Positions 1-5,040 of a stretch of 5,040 nt of DNA are shown one piece after another. Made by a program: the position numbers and the translations under genes. Numbering within the stretch: the stretch's first letter is position 1; each line of letters begins with the position of its first letter. The notes under the pieces were generated by a model. That model searched no databases, was not told the DNA's origin, and saw nothing but the letters and a program-made list of their open reading frames with translations. Location: contig CAIJTL010001665.1 of the NCBI GenBank assembly GCA_903823545.1, positions 1 to 5,040 on the forward strand, written 5' to 3'. The DNA is from an uncultured Planctomycetaceae bacterium (GTDB lineage: Bacteria > Planctomycetota > Planctomycetia > Planctomycetales > Planctomycetaceae).

Positions 1-585
1 CACGTCGAGCATATTGCCCGCTGACACGAAGGCCGAGAATCCGATCTGCTGCTCAATCGCCCAATCGAGAATCGCGGTACACAACGCGCCCGATTGCGAA
101 AGCAACGCTACGCTTCCCGGCTTCGGCATACCAACGGCAAAACTCGCACTGAGCTTTAGCTCGGGGACGATGACCCCCAAGCAGTTGGGACCGACGATTC
201 GCAGGTTGTTGAATCGAGCGGCTTCTTTTTGGACGACCGCTTCCAACTCTCGCCCTGCGGCATCCGCTTCGCGAAAGCCTGCCGAGATAATGATCACAGC
301 TCGCACGCCCGCTTCGCCGCATTCACGCACAACGACTGGCACCACAGGAGCAGGAACACAGACAACCGCTAAATCGACCACACGCGGCACTTGTTTGATT
401 GAAGCGAACGCTGGCGCTCCTTGAACGCAGTCGCATTTCAAGTTGACTGGAAACACTTCGCCCGCAAATCCGCTGGTTGCAAGATTCTTCCAAAGCGTAC
501 CGCCCACTGAATCAACTGAATTGCTCGCACCAATAACAGCCACGCAGGTAGGCCGAAGGACTGCATCGAGATTCCGAACTCCCAT
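1..585 (-). CDS. ADP-forming acyl-CoA synthetase family protein, N-terminal part (CoA-binding domain; partial)
   Basis: The minus-strand frame is open from an ATG at 583-585 to the left edge, giving 195 residues without a stop; the C-terminal part is outside the window. Visible motifs: a Rossmann nucleotide-binding start VAVIGASNSVDSVGG (residues 15-29), FAGEVFPVNLK (40-50), VDLAVVCVPAPVV (70-82), GVRAVIIISAGF (93-104), IVGPNCLGVI (130-139), VALLSQSGALCTAILDWA (159-176) and GFSAFVSAGN (182-191). These are hallmarks of the CoA-binding and succinyl-CoA-ligase-like domains of NDP-forming acetyl-CoA synthetases, which convert acyl-CoA, ADP and phosphate to acid, CoA and ATP in the cytoplasm. The catalytic histidine and ATP-grasp part lie beyond the edge, so an alpha-only subunit, an alpha-beta fusion or a fusion with a GNAT acetyltransferase (Pat/AcuA-like) cannot be told apart. 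The start is well supported: an in-frame stop lies at 631-633, no other ATG, GTG or TTG follows it, and a weak GGGA ribosome site lies 6 bases upstream. Confidence 0.9.
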   Translation of the reverse strand, partial: MGVRNLDAVLRPTCVAVIGASNSVDSVGGTLWKNLATSGFAGEVFPVNLKCDCVQGAPAFASIKQVPRVVDLAVVCVPAPVVPVVVRECGEAGVRAVIIISAGFREADAAGRELEAVVQKEAARFNNLRIVGPNCLGVIVPELKLSASFAVGMPKPGSVALLSQSGALCTAILDWAIEQQIGFSAFVSAGNMLDV

Positions 586-816
586 GTCGTGTCCCGTCAG
601 TAAATCCGCAGGACGGACACTCGTGCCCTCCTAAGTTCGTAAGACGACGGGCAAGAGTGCCCGTCCTACGAGTCCTCAATAACTTGGAGGACAATGGCTA
701 GAAGCTGTTTCAAAACTGGATCACTAACCCAAAGCGTAAGCGAGGGCGTCGGGAAATCACGTGTGGAATCGCCCTCGCCCTCGCGCTCACGCGTCGGGTT
801 AGTTATTAAACAGCCT
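586..816. other. Gene-free, repeat-rich spacer between the CoA ligase and USP1
   Basis: No credible coding frame fills this 231-base gap between two minus-strand genes. It holds a REPIN-like inverted pair (608-669), a small hairpin GTCCTC/GAGGAC (672-677 with 687-692) and a 123-base MITE-like near-palindrome (698-820). Any promoter of the CoA ligase gene would have to lie within or between these repeats; I see no convincing -35/-10 pair. Alternatively the ligase is expressed by read-through from the Usp genes. Confidence 0.7.
608..669. repeat. REPIN-like pair: two inverted REP-like palindromes
   Basis: Read on the minus strand, 669-646 begins with the tetranucleotide GTAG, followed by a perfect stem GACGGGCA / TGCCCGTC (646-653 with 658-665) around a 4-base loop. 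On the plus strand, 608-630 begins GCAG and then carries a degenerate copy (GGACGGACACTCGTGCCC at 611-628). Aligned by eye, the two copies agree at about 17 of 21 positions and face each other, with about 15 bases between them. A GTAG-type tetranucleotide before an imperfect palindrome, in inverted pairs, is the layout known for REP elements and REPINs mobilised by RAYT transposases. Membership of a dispersed family is inferred and was not checked. Confidence 0.55.
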
Positions 817-820
817 CTAG
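698..820. repeat. MITE-like 123-base near-palindrome with CTAG termini
   Basis: Both ends are CTAG followed inward by a terminal inverted repeat: 699-710 (TAGAAGCTGTTT) and the reverse complement of 808-819 (TAGAGGCTGTTT) match at 11 of 12 positions. The inner arms also pair: ACTAACCC at 723-730 with GGGTTAGT at 796-803, then GCGTAAGCG (734-742) with a GCGTGAGCG copy on the other strand, then AGGGCG. The unpaired centre is about 749-769. It encodes no protein and is short, as expected of a non-autonomous element or dispersed repeat; transcribed, it would fold into a long hairpin. The right CTAG overlaps the stop codon of USP1. No clear target-site duplication is visible, so the exact boundaries are uncertain. 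Confidence 0.6.
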
Positions 821-1254
821 GCTTCTGATCGCTTCAGAACGAGGACTGGGCAGTTCGCGTGTCGCAACACACGTTCGGTCACCGAACCCAACAGCAATCT
901 TTTCACGCCGTGGTAGCCGTGCGACGGCATGACGATCAGATCGGCATGAACTTCTTCCGCGTAATCGGCAACGATCAAGCCGGGATCACCTTCGCGAATA
1001 ACCGTTGTCATACCGCTCGCGTTAATGCTGCTTAGGAATTTGCCCAGGTGTTCTTTGGCCGCGTTCATGCGTGTATTTGGATCATCCAAGGCCCAGCCCT
1101 CCGCGTAATTGAATGGTATTGGAGGAGCTGTGACGTAGATGACATGCACATCTTCCGGTTTCGCCACCAACGGCAACGCCGTCTTCACGGCGTCCGCTGA
1201 CGCGGTCGAAAAATCAACAGGAACAACAACGGTTTTCTTCGGGAGCCAACTCAT
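817..1254 (-). CDS. Universal stress protein, UspA family (USP1, 145 aa)
   Basis: Single-domain cytoplasmic Usp of normal family length. It starts with the beta-strand TVVVPVDFS, in which Asp14 is the usual nucleotide-contacting acid, and ends in the ATP-binding loop PSHG (110-113), nine residues, then GS (123-124) and SVTERVLRHANCPVLVLK. In the canonical G-2x-G-9x-G(S/T) motif the first position is Gly; here it is Pro110. Family members bind ATP and often dimerise, and act as stress regulators or chaperone-like factors; no target can be read from sequence. The start is set at ATG 1254 rather than an in-frame TTG at 1266, because GGAG (1261-1264) lies 6 bases before this ATG and would fall inside the coding region of the longer form. 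It lies about 100 bases downstream of USP2 on the same strand, probably in one transcript. The stop codon TAG (819-817) lies in the end of the 698-820 repeat. Confidence 0.93.
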   Translation of the reverse strand: MSWLPKKTVVVPVDFSTASADAVKTALPLVAKPEDVHVIYVTAPPIPFNYAEGWALDDPNTRMNAAKEHLGKFLSSINASGMTTVIREGDPGLIVADYAEEVHADLIVMPSHGYHGVKRLLLGSVTERVLRHANCPVLVLKRSEA

Positions 1255-1260
1255 GATTTT

Positions 1261-1264
1261 CTCC
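1261..1264 (-). promoter_or_regulatory. Ribosome binding site of USP1 (decides the start)
   Basis: GGAG on the minus strand, followed by AAAATC and then ATG at 1254. A 6-base spacing is near ideal. The overlapping TTG at 1266 would start translation on top of this site and has no comparable site of its own. Confidence 0.75.
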
Positions 1265-1354
1265 AATTTCTGAGGCTAAGAAGTTGAACTTCGGAATTTC
1301 TAACGGATTTGAAGCCGAATTGCGTCACCCGGCTCATCCTCATAACACCACCGT

Positions 1355-1855
1355 TTAGGCCGGCTTGAGTTCCGGTTGGAAGTCGACACTCTTCTTCTCG
1401 TCGACGGCCACCAATTGATCGGAACGAACCGTCAAGACAGGGCATTGAGCATGTTGCACGACTCGCTCCGCAATGCTCCCGAGCAGCGCATGCGGCAACC
1501 CCGTTCGACCGTGAGTCCCGATAACGATCAAGTCGATGGCATTGTCCTTGGCATATTGCACGATGCTCGCGTATGTCGAACCAATGCGAACAACTCGCAC
1601 CACCTTGTTGCAGGCGGCAGTAGCCAATGGAACCTTTTCGATTTCTTCCTCGGCGGAAACGATCAAGTCTTCCAGAACCTTTGGTGGAATTAGCAATTCA
1701 GCGGCCGCGTCGGGCATCATCAGGCACAAGTCGTTGAGGACATGCAGCACATGCAACTCGGCTCCGAAGTGCGCGGCATAATCACAAGCCGTTCGCTCGG
1801 CGACTTTGCTGTGTTCGCTGAAATCGGTCGGAAACAGAATCCGGTTTACGTTCAT
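1355..1855 (-). CDS. Universal stress protein, UspA family (USP2, 166 aa)
   Basis: First gene of the minus-strand Usp pair. The N-terminus RILFPTDFSEHS places Asp11 at the usual nucleotide-binding position. The C-terminal loop has the full canonical ATP motif: G113-TH-G116, nine residues (RTGLPHALL), then G126-S127, followed by IAERVVQHAQCPVLTVRS. This makes it a likely ATP-binding Usp like MJ0577, in contrast to non-binding UspA-type members. Beyond the usual end of the fold (about residue 144) there is a charged, probably flexible tail of some 22 residues ending QPELKPA, which is not typical. The start is ATG 1853-1855, preceded on the same strand by GAGGTG with a 5-base spacer, and an in-frame TGA lies four codons upstream, so a longer form is excluded. 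It is divergent from the calcium ATPase across about 390 bases. USP1 and USP2 share only family-level similarity, so they are not a recent duplication. Confidence 0.95.
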   Translation of the reverse strand: MNVNRILFPTDFSEHSKVAERTACDYAAHFGAELHVLHVLNDLCLMMPDAAAELLIPPKVLEDLIVSAEEEIEKVPLATAACNKVVRVVRIGSTYASIVQYAKDNAIDLIVIGTHGRTGLPHALLGSIAERVVQHAQCPVLTVRSDQLVAVDEKKSVDFQPELKPA

Positions 1856-2080
1856 AAGAGCACCTCAATGGAAAGGCTTCAGACGGAGTCCTCCTCTTTG
1901 CGAACGGCGTTCCCTGGCGAACAAAGTTCTGCCTGATGCGTCGTTGACCGAGCTTCAATTGCCGGATTCCATTCATTCAATATCCTGACAATCCTTCGAC
2001 AATTCCGTAGAAAATACCTCATGAGATGCATTGCGACGGAGACACGGCTAGTCGGTCAATCAGTCTTCCTGGACGATTAA

Positions 2081-2136
2081 CGCCCACAGACTGGGCGGGA
2101 CCGCACGCTATCATTGGGCGGCTTTCGATCAGCCGC
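2081..2136. repeat. Two adjacent small inverted repeats in the divergent region
   Basis: The first has 6-base perfect arms CGCCCA (2081-2086) and TGGGCG (2092-2097) with a 5-base loop; the second has arms GCGGCT (2118-2123) and AGCCGC (2131-2136) with a 7-base loop. Neither is followed by a T-run on either strand, so they do not look like intrinsic terminators. They could be operators or chance; arms this short are weak evidence. Confidence 0.3.
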
Positions 2137-2170
2137 ACACTGTTCTAGGGCATTCATTGCGAATCGAAGT

Positions 2171-2187
2171 TTGGCATATCGAGTGCG
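2171..2187 (+). promoter_or_regulatory. Possible sigma-54-like promoter for the calcium ATPase
   Basis: TTGGCATATCGAGTGCG carries GG at 2173-2174 and GC at 2185-2186 with exactly ten bases between them, the hallmark spacing of -24/-12 promoters; nine of the thirteen informative consensus positions match. It would place the transcript start near 2198, some 45 bases before the start codon. The same TTGGCA could serve as a sigma-70 -35 box, but no good -10 follows at 16-18 bases. Tentative. Confidence 0.2.
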
Positions 2188-2230
2188 ATCGAAACTTTTA
2201 CGACATCTAATTGAAAACCAGTGACACGAC

Positions 2231-2236
2231 GAGGAG
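2231..2236 (+). promoter_or_regulatory. Ribosome binding site of the calcium ATPase (decides the start)
   Basis: GAGGAG lies 7 bases before ATG 2244 and 4 bases before ATG 2241. It argues against the longer reading from TTG 2211, which would place this site inside the coding sequence. Between the two adjacent ATG codons, the spacing favours 2244. Confidence 0.7.
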
Positions 2237-2243
2237 ATGCATG

Positions 2244-4952
2244 ATGGACTCGCGAGTGTGGTATGTCTTGTCGAGCGGCGAAGTCGTGAAGGCTTTGCAA
2301 CTCGACCCGTCGCGAGGGCTGAGCACTGATGATGTCGTGCAAAGGAGGCAACAGTTCGGCGAGAACACCCTCGCCGAAGCTCCCACGAAGTCACGCTGGA
2401 AGAAGTTGCTTGACCAATTCAAAGAACTCGTGATCTGGATTCTGATCGTTGCCGCGGTGATTTCCGGCGCAATGGGGGAGTGGGCAGATACGGCGGCGAT
2501 TCTGGCCATCGTGCTAGTCAATGGAATTATCGGCTTTCTTCAAGAAGAGAAAGCGGGGCGGGCTCTCGCGGCATTACAGAAGCTCTCATCGCCGATGGCG
2601 AAAGTGATCCGCAATGGCGAGCTGCAATCAGTCGCAGCACGCGAGCTTGTGCCGGGCGATCGGATTGAATTGGAAGCTGGCGACAACGTTCCGGCCGACG
2701 CGAGGTTGCTGAGTGGTTTTGGCATTCGAGTCCAGGAAGCATCGCTGACGGGTGAATCGACGCCGGTGGATAAAGAGGCCGACGTCATTTTGAACGAGAA
2801 CGTTCCGCTGGGGGACCGTTCCAATATGGTCTTCATGGGGACGGTGACGGCGGCAGGCAAGGGGAGTGCCGTCGTTGTCGCAACGGGAATGCACACTGAA
2901 TTGGGAAACATCGCGGGTTTGCTGCAACGCTCTGAGCCGGAACCGACACCGCTGCAACGTCGATTGGCCGAACTTGGCAAGGTTCTTGTGCTGGTTTGCT
3001 TGGTCATCGTGGTTGTCATCTTCGGGTTGCAAATCGCTCGCGGCGGAAAGTTGTTGGAGACACTGTTGATCTCTGTCAGCCTCGCTGTCGCTGCAGTGCC
3101 GGAAGGTCTTCCAGCCGTCGTTACACTGACGCTCGCGCTGGGCCTGCAACGGATGGTGAAACGGAACGCGCTTGTGCGGAAACTGCCGAGTGTCGAGACG
3201 CTTGGGTCGGTGACGGTGATTTGTTCTGACAAGACCGGAACGTTGACCCGCAACGAAATGACCGTTCGGGAGATTGCGGTTGGTGAAGATCGTTTTGACG
3301 TGACTGGTGGCGGTTACGCTCCGCATGGTGAGTTTCTCAAACGTGGTGAGTCGCGGTGTCATCCACGGGATGAAGCGGACCTCATGCAAGTGCTGACAAC
3401 AGCCGCTCTGTGCAATAACGCGACCGTCAGTCCTCGCGGCGATGAATCGAATACCTGGCAAGTCATCGGCGACCCGACGGAAGGAGCGTTGATCGTTGCC
3501 GCGATGAAAGCGGGAATCTCAGCTCGTGATCGTAACCAGCATGTGCTCTATGAAATCCCATTTGATTCGGAACGCAAAGCGATGTCGGTTGTTTTACGAG
3601 GGGCGGATGGCTCGCAAACGATGTACACGAAAGGGGCACCAGAGGTGTTGCTCGCGAAGTGCGTGTCCGAACGTCGCGGCGGCAGGGTTGAGCCACTTTC
3701 CAACGATCGCCGCCAAGAAATCATGCGATCGAATTCCGAGATGGCGGGACGTGCTTTGCGAGTGCTCGCGTTGGCTTATCGTGATCATTCGGAAACGGCG
3801 ACCAATGAATTCGACGAAGTAGACCTCATATTCGCCGGCTTGATTGGCATGATTGATCCACCTCGCGAGGAGGCGAAGGATGCCGTCCGACGCTGTCATG
3901 CGGCAGGCATTCGACCGGTCATGATCACCGGCGATCATCCCGCAACCGCATTGGCGATCGCTCGCGAATTACACATCGCTGGCGAAAACGACCGAGTCGT
4001 CTCTGGGCAGGAACTGGATGCCTTTTCTGATGACGAACTCAAAGCACAAGTTGCTCACATCGCCGTTTATGCTCGTGTCTCTGCGGAGCACAAACTGCGA
4101 GTCGTCAACGCGTGGAAGCAACGCGGTGAGATCGTGGCGATGACCGGAGATGGAGTGAACGACGCTCCGGCGGTGAAGGCCGCTGACATCGGCATCGCGA
4201 TGGGTGTCACGGGGACCGACGTCACGAAAGAGGCGTCCGACATGGTACTGACCGACGACAACTTCGCGTCGATCGTGAATGCCGTTGAGGAAGGTCGCGG
4301 CATCTTCGACAACATTCAAAAGTTCGTGCATTACCTCTTGGCTTGTAATGCGGGGGAAGTGTTACTGATGTTTTTCGCCGCGTTGATCGGCTGGCCGGTC
4401 CCGCTTGTGGCGATTCAGATTCTGTGGATCAATCTCGTGACCGATGGGCTTCCTGCGTTGGCATTAGGCATGGAGCCTCCCGAACGAGACATCATGCAGC
4501 GTGCGCCGCGTCCGCCGCACGAAACGGTCATCACTCGCAAGCGCGGATTACTGATTCTGTTTCACGGCGCTTTGATCGCGTCTGTCGCAGGACTCGGTTT
4601 CTGGCTGACGTATCAAGGGGTGGAATCTCACGTGGGACGCGCTCGCACCGTCGCATTCTGTGTAACTGCGTTCTCGCAACTCTTCTTTGCGATCGGCTGT
4701 CGCAGCCAGCGATTCACGATGCCCGAACTGGGACTGCTTTCGAATCCACAACTCTTCGGGGCGATCCTCATCTCAGGGTTGCTGCAACTAAGCGTCGTGA
4801 CGCTTCCGTTTGCTCAGCCAGTTTTTGAAGTGGCCACGAACCTGACGCCCCAGGAATGGTTACTGATTGGTGCATTGTCGCTGACGCCCGCCACGATTGT
4901 CGAAGTCGGCAAACTGCTGCTCGTCGCGTTTCGAAAGACGAGAACAACTTAA
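2244..4952 (+). CDS. P2A-type calcium-transporting P-type ATPase (about 902 aa)
   Basis: Complete cation pump of the SERCA/PMR1 class, expected in the cytoplasmic membrane to drive Ca2+ out of the cytosol with ATP. In order: cation-transporter N-terminal domain (about 1-60), TM1-TM2 (about 61-100), actuator loop TGES (169-172), TM3 (about 247-265), TM4 with PEGLP (286-290), phosphorylation site DKTGT with Asp329, nucleotide-domain KGAPE (463-467), MITGDHP (560-566), hinge TGDGVNDAP (634-642), and six C-terminal helices to about 893. Ca2+ ligands are kept: Glu287 in TM4, Asn702 and Glu705 in TM5, and Asn730, Thr733 and Asp734 in TM6 (NLVTDGLP). PEGLP in TM4 speaks against the Na/K-ATPase group (usually PEGLL), and no N-terminal heavy-metal-binding domain is present. 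TM8 (about 801-819) has no acidic residue where SERCA has Glu908; Gln812 is close by, which suggests a single-site, PMR1-like pump. The start at ATG 2244 follows GAGGAG; ATG 2241 is possible and TTG 2211 unlikely. Mn2+ transport cannot be excluded. Confidence 0.95.
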   Translation: MDSRVWYVLSSGEVVKALQLDPSRGLSTDDVVQRRQQFGENTLAEAPTKSRWKKLLDQFKELVIWILIVAAVISGAMGEWADTAAILAIVLVNGIIGFLQEEKAGRALAALQKLSSPMAKVIRNGELQSVAARELVPGDRIELEAGDNVPADARLLSGFGIRVQEASLTGESTPVDKEADVILNENVPLGDRSNMVFMGTVTAAGKGSAVVVATGMHTELGNIAGLLQRSEPEPTPLQRRLAELGKVLVLVCLVIVVVIFGLQIARGGKLLETLLISVSLAVAAVPEGLPAVVTLTLALGLQRMVKRNALVRKLPSVETLGSVTVICSDKTGTLTRNEMTVREIAVGEDRFDVTGGGYAPHGEFLKRGESRCHPRDEADLMQVLTTAALCNNATVSPRGDESNTWQVIGDPTEGALIVAAMKAGISARDRNQHVLYEIPFDSERKAMSVVLRGADGSQTMYTKGAPEVLLAKCVSERRGGRVEPLSNDRRQEIMRSNSEMAGRALRVLALAYRDHSETATNEFDEVDLIFAGLIGMIDPPREEAKDAVRRCHAAGIRPVMITGDHPATALAIARELHIAGENDRVVSGQELDAFSDDELKAQVAHIAVYARVSAEHKLRVVNAWKQRGEIVAMTGDGVNDAPAVKAADIGIAMGVTGTDVTKEASDMVLTDDNFASIVNAVEEGRGIFDNIQKFVHYLLACNAGEVLLMFFAALIGWPVPLVAIQILWINLVTDGLPALALGMEPPERDIMQRAPRPPHETVITRKRGLLILFHGALIASVAGLGFWLTYQGVESHVGRARTVAFCVTAFSQLFFAIGCRSQRFTMPELGLLSNPQLFGAILISGLLQLSVVTLPFAQPVFEVATNLTPQEWLLIGALSLTPATIVEVGKLLLVAFRKTRTT

Positions 4953-5040
4953 TAATCGCGTGATTTGTCAGTCATTGCATCAAGGGCCGAGCAGAAACGT
5001 TACGACGGACTTCCAGTCCGTCGGCATCAACCTTGCCAGC
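4953..5040. other. Gene-free 3' flank of the calcium ATPase
   Basis: These 88 bases follow the TAA stop and reach the window edge. No coding start with a ribosome site is visible; the only structure is the palindrome at 5003-5023. Confidence 0.6.
5003..5023. repeat. Perfect 9-base palindrome with 3-base loop (possible dispersed repeat or terminator)
   Basis: CGACGGACT (5003-5011), loop TCC, AGTCCGTCG (5015-5023). It lies 50 bases after the ATPase stop, a fitting place for a terminator hairpin, but no T-run follows on the plus strand, so intrinsic termination is doubtful. Its GACGG stem resembles the stems at 608-669, which makes a dispersed REP-like repeat an alternative. Confidence 0.5.

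Larger units (their letters stand above)
1856..2243. other. Divergent intergenic region between USP2 and the calcium ATPase
   Basis: No supportable gene is present in these 388 bases; frames crossing it lack a good ribosome site or any recognisable protein. It should contain the promoters of both transcription units. Visible structures are two small hairpins (CGCCCA 2081-2086 with TGGGCG 2092-2097; GCGGCT 2118-2123 with AGCCGC 2131-2136), a short direct repeat GACAATCC / GACAATTCC (1987-1994 and 1998-2006, one helical turn apart), and a sigma-54-like element at 2171-2187. No convincing promoter was found for the Usp direction. Confidence 0.6.

Noticed and set aside
14..424. Plus-strand open frame of 136 codons
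   Set aside because: It is antisense to the CoA ligase gene, whose minus-strand frame carries many recognisable family motifs; the plus-strand product is low-complexity and unlike any known protein.
586..820. CRISPR array
   Set aside because: The repeats are inverted pairs of unlike families, not regularly spaced direct repeats, and no Cas gene is present.
1280..1292. GAAGT/ACTTC hairpin between the two Usp genes as a terminator
   Set aside because: A 5-base stem with no T-run is too weak to call.
1889..1896. Strong GAGGAGG ribosome-site-like sequence on the minus strand upstream of USP2
   Set aside because: No start codon in a usable frame follows within 5-12 bases, and USP2 has its own GAGGTG site next to its ATG.
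1944..1958. FNR/Crp-like box TTGA...TCAA
   Set aside because: The spacer is 7 bases rather than the 6 expected, so the half-sites are out of register.
2211..2243. TTG start at 2211 giving 11 extra N-terminal residues on the ATPase
   Set aside because: The strong GAGGAG site at 2231-2236 would be inside the coding region and no site precedes the TTG; ATG 2244 (or 2241) fits better.
2540..3461. Long minus-strand open frames of 237 and 277 codons
   Set aside because: They run antisense through the ATPase gene, overlap each other and show no family motif; they reflect codon bias of the real gene.
5003..5023. Intrinsic terminator call for the ATPase
   Set aside because: The hairpin is perfect, but is followed by CGGCATCAACC instead of a T-run, so it is listed only as a repeat.

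Overview
The window shows a compact bacterial chromosome segment with three genes on the minus strand and one large divergent gene on the plus strand. From left to right: the N-terminal 195 residues of an ADP-forming acyl-CoA synthetase family protein (minus, cut by the left edge); a 231-base gap packed with inverted repeats; two tandem UspA-type universal stress proteins (minus); a divergent intergenic region of about 390 bases; and a complete P2A-type (SERCA/PMR1-like) calcium-transporting ATPase of about 902 residues (plus). The last 88 bases hold no gene, but contain one perfect short palindrome.

The organism cannot be fixed from the sequence alone. Short GACGG-stem palindromes, a longer repeat with a CTAACCC...GCGT(A/G)AGCG core, moderately high GC and Usp genes next to a cation ATPase and an ADP-forming CoA ligase together recall planctomycete genomes. 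That is an impression from memory, not a database result.

The two Usp genes probably form one transcription unit (USP2 first, then USP1 about 100 bases later). The CoA ligase gene lies downstream on the same strand, separated by two repeat structures that may attenuate or uncouple its expression. The ATPase is transcribed away from this group, so the 1856-2243 region should hold both promoters. As a set, the genes suggest a stress or low-energy module: ATP-binding Usp proteins, a calcium exporter, and an enzyme family that either makes ATP from acyl-CoA or, in fused forms, acetylates proteins. Usp genes also sit beside a P2-type ATPase in the hypoxia regulon of Mycobacterium tuberculosis, so the comparison is reasonable but remains inference.

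No clearly new protein system is visible. The least ordinary items are non-coding: a REPIN-like inverted pair at 608-669, and a 123-base MITE-like near-palindrome at 698-820 whose CTAG end supplies the stop codon of USP1.
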